From NCBI GenBank assembly GCA_022605955.1, contig JAKCOZ010000001.1, positions 15,430,146 to 15,494,145 of the forward strand: a stretch of 64,000 bases of DNA, given 5' to 3'. The notes below the pieces were generated by a model that saw only the letters and a program-made list of their open reading frames with translations, was not told the origin of the DNA and ran no database searches. The position numbers and the translations under genes were made by a program. Source of the stretch: Rallus limicola (Eukaryota > Chordata > Aves > Gruiformes > Rallidae). Below, piece by piece: positions 1-14,348 of this stretch (the stretch's first letter is position 1; each line of letters opens with the position of its first letter).

Positions 1-1180
1 CTGGCATTTTAAAGTAAAAATCACTTTATTTCCTTGACCCAGCTAATCTATTCATTACAGTTATCTTTGAGATCCAAAAAAGTACTTAAAAATTAAAATA
101 TTTAGGTCCTATTTTCCCAATATAGTAATATCCCACTGCAGAAAGGAAGAGAATATGGTATCTTAAGCTTTTGAGTAAGTGACTACCTGAGGATGAACTG
201 AAAGGGGCAACTGCACATTACCACCAGTTAGCTGAAAATATTATTTTTTCACCTCCGTCCGCAGTTCTTACAGAACTGATATGCACATTTCTTCTCCATG
301 AGTCTCTCAGCTTCTCTTCACTCTGTATCATCACTCTATCACATCCCACAGCTCTGGTTAACTGCAAGCATTCTGAAAAGGCATATTCTACATCTCTAGT
401 CTCTCTTGACTTACACTGTATGTAGGAAACAAGTGTCGTGAACATGTACAAGACTGGAAGGTGGAGGTAAGACAAAGCCCTTGGTACCTATCCTGCTGCT
501 CCCAAGGAAAGAGGTGGAATAGCAGAGGATCAGAGTCACTTCAGTTTCTTTTTAAAGGACTGCAGAGGGAGCCATTGACTCCAGGAGCAGGAATAGAAGG
601 AAGCACCACCACACCTGCTGCTCTTGGCAAGGGGTGGAGAAGGCTTCAAGATTCTGGCAACTGGAAGCAGGAACAAGAAACAGACCCTTAAACGGCAGCG
701 GTGGGAAGTCAATACAGGACTCTACATTTTAAAGAAAAAAAGCAGGGTGGGGGTGGACAGCCTGCAAGTTGTTGAACTCTGTATCTTCGTATTTAAAAAT
801 GTTTTTCCTTAAAAAGCCAGACAGGCACCTGTGAATATCCAAATTTTCACAAAAGTTTATACATTGAGTGTTCTAAATAATAAAGGACAAATTGTTTTAT
901 TTAAGTTTAAAAAGCTATTCACAGACATTCAACAGTTTTCAGAAAATATACAGGACTTCTATTCAGAAATATACAGGACTTTAAACTACTACTTTTTCCA
1001 GAGGTGCAACACCTGTTACTAGAGTTTTATACTCCTCTTTCTAAAAATATCTTCAATGAGAAACTTCAATGAGATTTGATTAATGAGTATACCTAATCTG
1101 GAGTTCCTAGATAAAGTCAGCCACACTTTGAAGAGTCCGAAAGTTTCAAGGGCAAAAGCCTCATCTTTCCTGAACACTGA

Positions 1181-1737
1181 TCACAGAATCACAGACCGTT
1201 AGGAGTTGGAAGGGACCTCGAAAGATCATCTAGTCCAATCCCCCTGCCAGAGCAGGATCACCCAGACTAAATCACACAGGAAAACATCCAGGCAGGTTTT
1301 GAATGTCTCCAGAGGAGGAGACTCCACAGCCTCACTGGGCAGCCTGTTCCAGTGCTCTGTCACCCTCACAGTGGAAAAGTTCCTCCTTATTTTCACATGG
1401 AACTTCCTGTGCTCCTGCTTGTACCAGTTGCCCCTTGTGCTATTGCTGGCCATCACTGAGAAGAGCCTGGCTCCGTCCTCCTGACTCTGACGCTTTATAT
1501 ATTGATAAACATTAATAAGGTCACTCCTCAGTCTCCCTCTTCTCCAAGCTAAACAGGCCCAGCTCTCTCAGCCTCTCCTCATAAGGAAGGTGTTCCACTC
1601 CCTTAGTTATTTTGGTGGCCCTGTGCTGGACTCTTCCAAGGAGTTCTGTGTCCTTGAACTAAGGGGCCCAGATCTGGTCACACTATTGCAGGTGTGGTCT
1701 CACCAGGGCAGAGTAGAGGGGGAGAAGGACCTCTACT
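1181..1737 (-). mobile_element. CR1 LINE, 5'-truncated, 3' half kilobase
   Basis: The 3' end of the element is at the left (ATTCTGTGATTCTGTG on the minus strand). The minus strand carries a remnant of the reverse-transcriptase tail: RRNFSTVRVTEHWNRLPSEA with VESPPLETFKTCLD following. The frame is broken beyond base 1456. It is 5'-truncated, as is usual for avian CR1. Confidence 0.93.
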
Positions 1738-4700
1738 TGAGGTTTTCTCAGGAAAAAAAAAGATGCTTGTAAGAAATCCTATATTTATTACGAAAAACTT
1801 AATTTCAAGCAGTATTTTTTCTTCACCAGTTATAGAAACACACTAATGCATCAGAGAGTTACTGTTTCACACCCATTCTATAGTTTCCTTCTCATAGCTG
1901 TGCTGGTTTTTGTTTGGGTTTTTTTCCTGATTTTTAGAAACCTGTAACAACACCAGAGTGACTTTTAAGACTTTTCATTCCCTAATATCTCAAGCACAAG
2001 TGAACTGACAACCTTCTAAAAGCACACCTACACTCCAGTGAGGACCAGCCAAGGTCAAAAGAGGCTTTCTGCAAGTTGCGGCCATTTATCTCCAGCACTT
2101 CATGTTACCTGCTAATTTTAACGCAGCCTACTGAGGCCCAGCTTAAGACTGCTAAAGTCTTCTTTTGTCACAGCTACTGCGGTAACACCAGCGCACCTTC
2201 CTCATCAAGCAACAGCGCTACTGTAAACATGCCATCAGCGTTTCTTTTGTCTCTCTAATACTTGCTTTAAGAAGAATTGCACAACCTAATCGTCAAAAAT
2301 CCGAGCAATTAGCCACTAGTCACTACTGCTAACAGTGGTGGAAGCCCTGTAAGTGCCAAGCAGTTAGAACAACTTGTCAGAAATCTCGGAGACAATTTTA
2401 AGCATAACAGAAATTTAATCGCTACTACAAATTAAAGCTGAGTCACCTCTCTGCCTCGCTTTACTCTGAGCACTCTTCTGGACAAACTGCACAGGGGAAA
2501 AAAATTACTCAGCAACAGATAATTAAATCTTCAATTTAACATCTTCTAATAAAAATCAGTGCAATTTAGTTGAACACTTTAATATTTTTTTAGGATTAGT
2601 GTAAAGCTAGCATCCCAAAACATGCCTCGAATAGTACAAATTTGTTTTCAACATTAGTCCCAGAATATGATTTTTAGATTCAACCTTAATTTCACTGCAC
2701 AGATGACAGCATTAAAAATCTCTCCAAACTTAGAAATATTAGAAAAAGACAACTCCTGAAAATGAGAAAGAGTAAAATATTTTCTCAAACCACACAGAAG
2801 GAATTCTTAAAAGACAAGATAGACACAAAAGGTTATCTGAATTTTTGGTCTCTTTTGTTGTATTGTACATCATTGTGATGTTACAAAATTTTCATTTAAA
2901 TCTATTCCTACTTCACCCTCCCCTCCCCAATTTTGCCAAAGCGCCACCTTGATATATAAAAATACCATCACGAGATATGAGCCATCTCCTAGCCTACTCA
3001 CTATTTATTGAGGTTTCTCATCAGCATCTAGATTGAGCATTTCAGTGTTACTACCACCCTGCAGTCCTAACTGGTTTTCCTCTTTGTAAGAAGGGAAGTG
3101 AGAACTTACTAATGTAACCCTACTGCTAAAGTCACACAGCACATCCAGTGCTCCCTGCTAATCACTGAATGCCAACACACACAAACCACGTATAATGACT
3201 TTTTAAAATCACTAATCGAACACCTATGGTTGGTATATGCAGCCGAATGGGATTTTAATTCCTGACACCATTAATGTTACAACATTAACTATAAATGCCA
3301 ACCCGTTAACACATGGCACCAATAAAACCTGCATCACCCTTACAGAACAATGGGGCAGATGATCAATGGTGGCTCAATCACTGAGAACAGAGAAGTTACA
3401 TAACTCAGGACATGTCATTTATGTTTCACCTAAATAAGCACCAAACCTGCAGCGGTGGTTAAAAGACTACAAGTTTTGCTTCTGTGTCCAGCTGTCACTA
3501 ATTAATCAACAGCAACTGCAGAAATAACCTATGGCCCATTTTCTATGTAATTTTTTAAATGTTTGTATTAACTAATATTCTGTGAAATACCCAAGCAGCC
3601 TTCCCCGCTAAGCAGCTTTATGAATATCACGAAAACAACAGTCACACTTTGGAAATGGCCCCAGCCATATTTCACACTATCCAGATAAGAAAGTTTACTT
3701 AATAAAATTATTTTAAATGCATTGCTTAGCTGCCAAGTATTTCAAATATAACAGCTTTTAAATAAATATGTATATATATAAAAATACCTCTTCTGAGTTT
3801 TGCTTCAAAGGCAGTTTGAACTACCTGGTTGTTTGCAGCAAGACTGTTTTGCTGTTAACACCTTCAACCACCAAAGATGGTTTAAGTCACTCAAGTCATG
3901 GTATGATAGAATATCTAGAAATGCCATTTGAAAATTTCAGCTGTGAAGCTGCTAAGGCAGCAATCTCAGACACAGAATGTGTAACATACCCTGAACATAA
4001 GCAAAAGTGATCTTTTTCTACACCCCAGTTGATGATGCACTCCATCCATTTCTTAGCATGTTCTGTACATACACGGTATGAATCTCAGAAAAATCTCGGT
4101 TTAGTAAGACACAAGTAATTCCTATCTTACTACTTAACTAACTGTCTGTGTTACTCTTCAGCTAAAGTTCACTGGCATTTCGCAAGCCATGAATTCTTGC
4201 AAACTTCTGCAACTGGGAATAAATGCTTTACCCTTCCATAACAAGTCTTTCCATTAGACGAAGAATCTGACCCAAAACCCCTTGAACAGTTCACTCACCA
4301 CCACTGCTTTGAACAGCCCCTCCCATGCAGCCCAAGGACTCTATTTAGCAAACTCACTTTACAGTTAATTTACTATTTATGGTCCAGACACAATGTAAAG
4401 AATTTACGGCAGTTTAAGCTGACATCTGTAAATGGCAGATATTTTGATATACACATTGTTAACCACTCTGCCAGAGAAGAGAGAAAACATGTTAACTTCT
4501 CTCTTCGACTTAGATTTGGCAAATTAGGTGATGCATTGTCACAATATGACAACAGGCACAAACAATGAAAAGAACTTGTAATGGCTCAAAAAAGCAGGTG
4601 ATAATCAGAATTACTGAAAACTAAACTGCACTTCTGCACCACAAATTCAATCACCTTCCCTACCACAAGGATTGTTTTCTGTTAGGAGTGACTGAAAGTG

Positions 4701-6332
4701 ACATAAACCAGGAACTTACAAAGAGGTGCTGAAATTATTCTGCTTTGAGAGATCTGAGCAGGCAGGCAAGAAAGAGAAAGAACTGTTCACAGAAGAGAAA
4801 TCTGTTGTGTGGATTCAACACACAAACTGCCAGTGGCCCAGAAAGTTCCTGAGAAACAAGCAGCTGGAGGCAGAGAGCAATTCTGTTACAGCTATGTATT
4901 AACCCTGCTTTAAGCACTTACTTTTGATCACAGTCAAAAAGACGCACTACGGACTATTTACACTCACAGTATACAGCTACTTTCCAGTTTCTCCAGTTTT
5001 CAGGTTGTAAACCCAAACTCATTTTAGTCACAAGGGAGCCACTGACAAGGTTTTTTGCTTGTATATTTTTTTCAGAACTTCTCAGTACTATTAAAATTGT
5101 TACATACCTGGCACACCACCACATCATTATAACACCCACTCATCTCTGGGGCAGAACCTGGCCTTTTCTTACTTGCCTATGTTACAACTTGTCCTCCAAC
5201 TCAAAAATCAAACACCACAGGAACAAGTCATTTTTCTAGGAATCACACATGGAAACTTTATCTGTTGAAACCTAGCAATATGATTTTGAAGATCATCTAT
5301 AACATTTCTTAGGAGTCTAATTCCACACAGGCTTACTACATCTGTACACAACTGTAACATTCTGCTTCATAATATACTGCCTTGTCTATTACCCAAATGT
5401 CCCAGTGAACCAACCTTAAACAAGTGACAGGAAATGTTGACATACTTTTAGTGTTGCTTTTACCCTCAGGGAATATTGCACAATGCCTTTTTGCAGAGTT
5501 CAAAAGTCCTTAGTTGTCCACACACTCTCTTATCTACTGTAATGATGAAGACTATCACCTATTACTACTAGTGTCAAGAATAAAACCACAAAGGTCTTCT
5601 CCACAAACCCCATATCCATTTCTTCCACACCCAATAAAAGAAGAAAAAAATAATCTGAGGAACTGAAACCACCCCATACCCATCTAATTCACAAACTGAG
5701 AACAAAATTATCTTTGTAGGGTCATGCAAACACATGAAGTCTTGCAAATATATGAACTCAACAAAACAAGTAAGTTTTACACCTTTCAATGACTCAGCCA
5801 AACTAATCAAGGATATAAGTTATTTGGAAGGGTAAAGAAAGCTTTTACTATCTGTGTCTCAAACCTCTCCCCAAATACATATGCCCTCAGTCTGCCATAA
5901 CACAGTAAGATTGAAAATATTTATCAATGCTTTCATGTCTACAAGATTTTAAGTGGCTGATTATACAGGACTCTGTCATGTCAACATGGACTACAACCGC
6001 CGCCAAGAACACTGCAAAGCCAATATATGGCATGGAAAGAGATCAAAAAGCAGTATTATAAAAAGGTAGAATCCCCTTGAGTTGTGTGCCAGTAGGACTC
6101 CAGCATGAGAAGAGACACTTAGCAAACAAAGCCACAAAACAATGTCCCTGTCTCCATCTCCAAAAATTACAATGCCACATTAGCTCTCAAATGCAGAACG
6201 GCTTATTAAAATTTTTGAGCAAATATAATTTGCTTTTTTGTCTGTTTTGTGAAGTATTATGAACTGCTGTAATCAACTGAAGAAGTGATGCTATTGGTTG
6301 AGAAAAAAGAAACAATAAGAAAATGAGAAGGT
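1738..6332. other. AT-rich intron, nothing recognised
   Basis: No repeats, coding similarity or RNA gene recognised. Open frames are at most 80 codons (3768-4010) and look random. Confidence 0.6.
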
Positions 6333-6481
6333 ATGGATGCCCCCTTCCTGGGGGTGTTCAAAGCCTGGCTGGCTGGGGCTTTGAGCACCCTAGTCTAGTG
6401 GAGGCTGTCCCTGCCTATGGTAGGGGGGTGGAACTAGCTTTGAGATCCATTCCAACCAAAGACTGTCCATGATTCTATGAT
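6333..6481 (+). mobile_element. CR1 LINE 3' fragment
   Basis: Diverged CR1 tail in plus orientation (GGTGTTCAAAGCCTGGCTGG, GGAGGCTGTCCCTGCC, TCCATTCCAACC) ending in CATGATTCTATGATA. Confidence 0.88.
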
Positions 6482-7064
6482 AAAACACAAAACAACCCCC
6501 AAACTTTAAAAAGAATGGAAAAAGTTAATTTAAACAGGATTTTATTTAAAACAGAATCACTTTTTCCCTTTAGAAATCAGAGACAGACACTTGTTCACAG
6601 TCCATTAAGTTTCCTCTATGTGAACTGTATATATGAAAAGGCTGGATCACAGTATGGTAAGATGACAGTTATTACATCAATTTAGCAGATGATGCTATTT
6701 TCTGAGGGAAAGAAAATACAACATTGTGTTAACCTTCTCTTTTGTGCTTCAAAAGCACTTCAGAATATTCTGAGATTAGAAAACAGCCTCATCTTTCACT
6801 TTGTTCACTTAAAGTCTTCACTACTGGTAAGGAGGTTTCAAATGAGTAACCCATCTTGCCTCTGTAGAAAACAGCACACCTGACTGGCAAAATCTTGCAC
6901 TTGATTCCAAATTTCTTATAAAATGTCCAAGCAGCTAAGCTATCAGTGGCATTCCTTTCTACTATTTCAAATAGCATCATATAATTAATTCCAAATTCTT
7001 TTCTGCAAAGTCTCAACAATTTCAACCACTGTTTTATAAACCTAGTAGACCCTGATAACATACC

Positions 7065-7642
7065 GTGCTGGCTTTGGCTGGGATAGAGTTCATTTTCTTC
7101 ATAGTAGTTGGTATGTGGCAGTGCTTTGGGTTTGTGCTGAAAATAGTGTTGATAACATGGGGATGTTTTTGTTATTGCTGAGCAGCGCTTACATAGTTAA
7201 GGCCCTTTCTGCTCCTCAGTCTGCCCCACCAGTGAAGCAGGTCAGTGGTGTGCAAGAAACTGGGATGGGGCATAGCTGGGACAGCTGACCCCAACAGACC
7301 AAAGGGATATTCCAGACCATATGACAGCAGGCTTAGCACTAAAACCAATGGGATGGTGGCTGCGTGCATAGAGGTGTGCAGGGGCTGCCATTGCTCAGGG
7401 ATGGATGGGCATTGGTTGGTTAGCAGTGAGCAATTGTTTCCTTTTGTATCACTTTTTTTTTTTATTATTTTCTTCTTTTTATTAGGTTTCTTCCTCTAAA
7501 TTTTTTTTTTAAAAAATCATTAAACTGTCCATCTCAACCCACACACTTTCTCACTTTTACCCTTCCAATTCTAGCCCCCATCTCCCTGGGGAGAGTGAGT
7601 GAGCAGCTGTGTGGTGTGTAGTTGCTGGCTGGGGTTAAACCA
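7065..7642 (-). mobile_element. Solo LTR of an avian endogenous retrovirus
   Basis: On the minus strand the element starts TGGTTTAACCCCAGCC, like other bird LTRs, and ends near AAGCCAGCAC. It is flanked by an exact 6-bp duplication, CATACC (7059-7064 and 7643-7648). A T-rich/A-rich stretch lies near 7449-7516. No internal retroviral genes are present, so it is a solo LTR left by recombination. A 6-bp duplication fits a class II (ERVK-like) element. Confidence 0.85.
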
Positions 7643-7799
7643 CATACCATAATTAAGGCTTTTTGCTACAATGCCTTGAAATTTTGAAATTCAGTTATAG
7701 AATCACAAATAGGTTCCACTATGCAGTGTTTTGTAGCAAAGAGTTATTAGGTTCTTTTCCTGGCCGCAGTGTTAAAGATCAAGAGAAAAAACTAACCCA

Positions 7800-7897
7800 A
7801 AATTTCTGCTCCCCTTGATGGACTATGGTAATCTGGGGTTGGACCCGATGATCTCTCGAGGTCCCTTCCAACCCCTACGATTCTGTGATTCCATGAG
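7800..7897 (+). mobile_element. CR1 LINE 3' fragment
   Basis: Short tail with GGGTTGGACCCGATGATCTC, then GGTCCCTTCCAACCCC, ending ATTCTGTGATTCCATGA. The left limit is uncertain. Confidence 0.88.
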
Positions 7898-10800
7898 TTC
7901 ATTTTTAAAACAAGAAGAGTATGCCATAACATTTTTACAAGCCTTAATAACATGTCATTAAAAGGGAGGACTACTTTTAACTTAAGATCTAAAGTAATTT
8001 AATTTTTTACTGAGAGATTAATAGATTTTTATTTTAAATACACAAAGCACACTCTCTTAAGGAGTTGTAACGATTTCAGGCTAGAAAACCAAAGCCTGCA
8101 GACAATTATGAAGATGACATCAGTTCCAGTTGTAAGAAGTCATGTTTGTGCTAAAGGGTGATTTAAACAGCAGGCAAATGGCTAGCTCACAACTAGACAC
8201 CAAAAAGGCAAAAAAAAAAAAAAAAAAAAAAAAAAAGAGATTAGCCAGGATAAGAACAGGCTGGCAATAATTTAAGGGAAAGGCTCAAGTTAACAGATAA
8301 AATGGGGGTAATGTGAAATAAACAAGTAACCTCTAAGACTTGGCATGTGGCACTGGGCAGTGAGACTGAAAAACAGGGTAAGTCTCAATGTTTGTGTCAC
8401 TGCTTTTGCAAAAGCCACCAGAGTGTGGAAAAATTTCTAGACTACCTGTTCAGTTCAGTAATTATTTCTATAAATACTAATGAAAACATTGAATTAAAAA
8501 ACATTTATATAATAGAGAAACTCTTCTCCTTTCCTGTACTTATTTGGAATTGAGCTATATTACAAATCCTGTGCAGCCACATTTTTCATCAGAATTTTTT
8601 GTAACTAGATCACCTAATGTAAACTAGCTAGTTTTCCTCCTTTCCTTTCTACAATACAAAATCAAACCCACGATTGATAAATACCTTTCTATAGATTACT
8701 TATGTCAAATTCATAGGTTTTTACTTTGAAAGATGAAGGAACGAGGGGAGGGAGAAATCCTAAATTTAACATTAACATTTTAATTGCATTTTTTGAGAAA
8801 GTAGTTTGCAACATAAGCTCAAAACTCCTGGCAATACTGAAAGAAACCTAACAATACTTCAAATCAGGCATAAAATCTTCGCTTCCTCTTGCAGTATTTT
8901 ACAGCAAAGGAACAACTGAGAACAAAGTTTAAGTGTTGTCTCTGCAGTAATCCTTAACAGATGGATGAAAACAGCTGAAAAGAAATCAGCCACAAACAAG
9001 CTCAGTGCTTGTTGATATTTTCAGAGTACTGAGGTTGTTAATGCAAAAAGCCTACTAGTCATTAGTAGCAAATTAACTAACACAAAATATAATTAAAAAA
9101 AATAAAACCATAATCCAAGGAACAGTAGAGGGTGTGGGGTTCCAAGTAGGATTTTATTGTTCGGTTTTTGTGTGTGTGAAGGGAAGAAGAGAGATGCTGA
9201 AAGAACAGAAATCAGACACCCCGTCCCCCAACACTTTATATAGTGAAAGGATACTTCACTGTATGATATTCACTGGCAGACCATATGGATAAAATAGATC
9301 TAATATTCCTGTCAAATAAGAAACCTACATCTGCCAAAAATAACTGTGTTTTTAAAAACTCTGCACTCATTTGAAAAACCTTACTTCTGTACAGGTTGTT
9401 TCCCCTCCTTGTGGTACTAATATTAGATACTTACTGGAATCAAGAGTGTACTATTGACAGGTGCCAGCTGTCTTTACCAAGCTGATGCCGTTTTAACAGA
9501 AAGAGTATTTTCTGACAGTCTAACAACAAAAGAGAAACTGTGAGATCAAACAATGGAACCAGTTAAGATGAAAAGCCCTGGCAAAAAGTCTACCAAGACA
9601 GTAAATTTCTCCAAAAGCAGCCTATGAGGAGGGTGGAGGAGAAGGGGAAAGAGCATGTGCAAAACCCACTCTCTGCTGGAAAGCAACTCAGCACATGACA
9701 AAAGGATACAGTGCCAAAAAACTAAGGGGAAGAATTGTAGAAACTTCCCAAGAATGCAAAATTGAGAACAAGAGCACAACTCAACTGCCAAAAGATAATA
9801 CATTACAAAATGAAATAAAAATATATTCATTAATAACAGTGGGGGAAACAAACAATAAAGTGGAGACTGAGTACATCAGGAACTTTTCTGAAGCTTAACT
9901 ACCAAGAAATTGCCACTGGGTTTCTGTCATTCATTTCAAGACTGGCAAAGGCAAGCAGGAAGTCCAACTTTTGTAGCAGTGCCACTGGGCTGATTGAAGT
10001 CAAAAAAGATTATAATTTTTCATGATGCTTGACAGCAGGGATTATATTTTCTAATCATACCTCATGTAATGTTAATTAGTTCAAAGCACATAAATATTTA
10101 GTGACCTATATGAGGTGTATTTTCTTTTTTATAAAAATGAAATAAATAAATGTCCTTTCCTCTTCGACTTGATATCTCATAAAACTACAATCTAGGTAGT
10201 CAGAAAATATGGAAGTTAAAGAACCAATCCAGTTCACAGGGCATAAAGCATGATATACCACGTGTTTTCCACTGTATGACAGTCTTCATGTGTAACTTCT
10301 TAGGTTATTTTCAGACTGCCACTATAAGTTAATTCTTGCAGTACCCAGATCTTTATATCCTGATGTTCATGGTATTTCCATGAAAGACAATTGTAATGTC
10401 ATCCCTGACACCTCAGAATACTTCACTCAAGTATACCTCACTCTACAAAAAACCTGAGTCCTCAGGCAATGCCCTTGTGATTCCAGAGGAGAAGTACCAT
10501 GGTTTCTTAGCAGTTAGGACTGCTAACAGTGTTAATGTTCTGCCTCTTCCCATGCTATAATAGGCAAAGACATAAAAAGCAGTGTGTCATCTTTTTTATC
10601 AATTAAACATTCTTTTAACTAAAACCTCTAGAAACAAATATTGATAACCGGTCATAGGATCTGCAGTCTCACGTAACTGAGACTATAATTCTAATCACCA
10701 ACTTTCCCACAATAGGTATCAATAGGAACCCTTCTTGCTCTGTCATTTTGTGGAGTCGGAAGAGCCAGCTATTAATACTCTGAGATACAGAGCTTCATGT

Positions 10801-12210
10801 AGTGAGCCTTTGTAAAGATAAATTATGAGCATGTCTTTCCATGGTCCTAAAGACAAAACACCTTGATATCAACATAACAAAGGTATTTCTACAAGTTAGC
10901 AAACTTATTTACCTTCCCTCAAGTTCAATGCATACTTACAGAAAATAAAACAGATCCATTTTAAACTCGAGATCAGCTTAAGACAGTGTTAAAAAGAGTG
11001 CTAGGTGACATTTTGGCAAAGACCCACCTTGACAAAATATAATGCAGCACAGAAGGGATTTGGTTATGGAGTCTGAAGACAGTTTTCCATGTCTGCTTGT
11101 TTAAGTGCTTTTCAGTTTAAATTCAGGTGAAGTAATAACAGGAACATTCTACAAAAAGCCCAAATGTGCATTTCCCACTTCTTGTCAAGACCAAAACTGA
11201 GTAAGAGAGAAATTCTGAACTGTAGGGAAGTACCTACTACAGCCCTGAGCATCTTGCATTCTGAAAAGGTAAAAAAAACCCAACCCGACCCAAGTATCAC
11301 AATCGCAGCAAGGTCATTTACTGCTCAACAAGAATGTTCCAAGTGTAGCTCAAAGCAAGCCATTCCAGAACAGAGGCCTAGGTCTTGGTCTTTTGAATAT
11401 GAAGTGGTTTTTAACTTAGATTTTATGTTTGTGTCTTAAGATACAAACAAAAAAAGAATAAAAAAAAATCTACAAACTTTCCTCCACCTTTTTAAACAAC
11501 AGCTTCAATATCATTGTTGAAGTCCTACAAGACAAAGAAATAACTTCAAGATAGAAAGCTTGCTGGCTTTTCTTTCATAATTATTCTGAGGCAGCCAATG
11601 AAAGGTGCTATGAATCACCAGAAACAGTAATTTTATTCTTTGCATCAAATGCAAAAAACTCTTTTTGGCCAGAAATTCATTACTCAGAAGAAAAGCTAAG
11701 AATGGTGCCTTAATCTGACCTCATATATGATATAATCAAACTTATCGTCACAGAGAAGCTGGAATGTACTTAATCAGCATTAACTAATCTCATAAGACCT
11801 ATGAGCTGCACGCTCAACTTCTACAGTGTTTAGGAGAAGAGTTTCACACGAGCTGCTACCGTAGTAAGTGTTCCAGTTCTACTTAAATGTTCACTGGAAG
11901 TAAAATGCTAGAAAATGACAGCTTCTTCATGTATCACTTAACTTTTAAAAAAAAATTTTCTAGTGAAGACAAAAGAATAGGTAAATTACAGGATTTTTGA
12001 ACAGTGCAAACCAAGTGAGATCCAAAAGGATTGATGGTACTTAAATACAGGTATAAACAAACAGATAATAAAAACCCACCTAGAAAAACACAGAAGAAAT
12101 GATCCACTGATCTCAACAAGAAGCATAAAAGTAATTACATATTTAGCTTTTACATGCAGATTAGTGGTATGGAATGGGTAAAAGGGGAGAAATAAAATGC
12201 CCAAATAAAA
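7898..12210. other. AT-rich intron, nothing recognised besides A27
   Basis: Opposing overlapping frames of 101 and 67 codons near 9546-9898, and of 62 and 91 codons near 11112-11439, show no familiar domain. Confidence 0.6.
8210..8236. repeat. A27 homopolymer
   Basis: Twenty-seven consecutive A. No LINE or SINE body was recognised directly upstream, so it is called a simple repeat. Confidence 0.95.
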
Positions 12211-12482
12211 TATCACAGGGTCACAGAATGAATGGTTTGTGTTGGAAGGGATCTTAAAGGTCACCAAATTCCCCACCATGGGGTGCTCAAGTTGCTCGCT
12301 AGACCAGGCTACTCAAGGCCCCGTCCAACCTGGCCTTGAACACTTCTGGGGTGGGGAAGAGAGCAGCACTTCCCTGGGCAACCTGTTCCAGTACCTCACC
12401 ACTGTTGTAGTGAAGAATTTTTTCCTAATATCAAATTTTCTAAATATACCTCTTCCAATTTAAAACCATCCCCCCATATCCT
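12211..12482 (-). mobile_element. CR1 LINE 3' fragment
   Basis: Reverse-oriented CR1 tail: 3' end at the left (TCACAGGGTCACAGAATG), followed by GTTGGAAGGGATCTTAAAGG and the ACCTGTTCCAGTACCTCACC block. The reading frame is degraded. Confidence 0.9.
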
Positions 12483-12520
12483 ATATGTAGGTACCAATAT
12501 TAGTGTCTTCAAAGCACTTC

Positions 12521-12550
12521 ATCATCAACATCAACATCTTCATCATCAGG
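12521..12550. repeat. ATC-rich simple repeat
   Basis: Imperfect CATCAT/CATCAA units over about 30 bp, just beyond a CR1 fragment. Confidence 0.7.
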
Positions 12551-14348
12551 GAACAAGCAAAAGCAGGACACAAACAACATATTCAACAACACGCTTTACA
12601 GCCTCTTGTCCCAACAAGGTACATTGGGAGTCAGAGGCACCTTCCTTTAAAAGCAACATACTATCCAGTCTCACAACAAAGTACATGCTGACAAGTACAA
12701 AGAAACAAGAACACCACCTTCAATATAGATCACTGGGTAATCCACAAACACTGACACCTGCACCTAAGGGCCCACATACCTAATTTTTTAAGTCAGTTGA
12801 GAGGGTAAGTGGGTAGGACAGAAACCTTGACAAGCCCTTCCGGTTCTAACAAATGGAATACAGTCAAGGCTAGTATTTCTTTCCTCCCAGGGAGTGCCAG
12901 AAGACATAACCTGCAATCCTTGGTAGATGGCAAAAAGGCCTAGCTTTATAAAGGCCTTTTAAAACTATTTTTTAAACGTATCCAGGGTAATATTATTCAC
13001 CTGCATGCAGGTATTTATTAAAAATGCCACCGGCAGTCAGTGTTCACTCCTTGTAATCCCCCATTTCAGCAAGCAAGCTCTTGCTCCTCCAAAACACAGC
13101 GGTATTTACCTCATTGACCTTGGGACTGCCTTCCTCCAGTATTTCTCCCTCATCAGTTTGCATGGGAACAGGATCTGTGCAAAGCTCTGCAGAAATGCAA
13201 AATACTGCCTAAAAGATAAAAAAGAAAGATATTTTTTAAAAACAGTTTTTCTTCTTTTAACAGTGCTACCTGAGATTGTGGTGCATGTAAGTAACAATTC
13301 TAGGCTACAACCTTTAATTTTTGCAACCTGCACATATTCACTGAATTTATGTTTTACACAAACAAGACAACTGTTCTCTAGGATAAGACATATCCCTAAT
13401 TAACTACGAGAAAGAAAAAGTACCTGACAGTAACATATTTACTTTTTATTCTAAAATACGTAACTGATGAATATTTACCATAATCACTGTATTTACTCGT
13501 TAAAGCTACAGTCAGTAAGGAATAATCACACAGACTAGAGCTCAGCAACTCATACTTCCTAGGAAACAGCTTTTGTGCAAATACAAAGTCTCACAGGTTC
13601 AGTTACAGATGACCAAAAGGTTGTTAGTTTGAAAAGTTGCTGACTTCCAGTGATCCCACAGTACCTCCATATTATTTCTTCAGAGACTTTTTCCTTGACT
13701 TTCTTTTACAAATTAATACATTCTAGACTTAAATAGTTCAGGGAACTGATAAAGTCATTCAGCTTTAGGCTGACATTTTCAATCTTACCTGAGGCAATAG
13801 CTCCCAGTGTTTCTACTATTCAACACTACTGGTAGCTCATTTTTAAGTTTGTTTGTACAGGGTGTCAGTGCAGTTCCAACTGAACAAAGTCTACATCCCA
13901 AACTCTATTCTTATAATTGTAAAGTAACTTATGGAAGAATACAATACAGTCAGGGAGGCTTCAGATACAAGGACTGGAACGTCTTCAGCTCTAGAGGATG
14001 AATCATCTTTCAGAGGTAATAGATCAAATTAATCAATTTAAGCAACTAAACACACCAGCATAAATCCAGTAGGAATCTCTCAAAATTCAAGATGCAAGCC
14101 ATCAATGGATCTCTAACATTCCAGGTATGTGGTAAGGGCTCACACTGAGTTAAGAACTCTCTTAAAACCAAGAGCTGTTGGCCTTTAACAGCTGTGCTCT
14201 CAAAATGCTCTCACTTTTCAACTACATCAGCATTTAAAAGTCTCTCCACCACAGCTACAGAGCTGTCCTGTCACCTTTGTAAAAGTAATTCCAAGCCTGG
14301 AAACTGACAGCTTTGGAATTATCCCCCATATCCTGGGTTATATCAAGA

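Noticed and set aside
218..475. Minus-strand 85-codon frame with possible acceptor (CCTTTTCAG) and donor (GGAG|GTGAAA)
   Set aside because: Weak pyrimidine tract, no recognised protein, near the window edge. Not enough to call an exon.
12521..12550. Short direct repeats considered as a CRISPR-like array
   Set aside because: Simple ATC repeat in vertebrate DNA; no spacers.
13005..13403. 132-codon plus frame overlapped by a 75-codon minus frame
   Set aside because: Random-looking composition; antisense overlap typical of chance frames.
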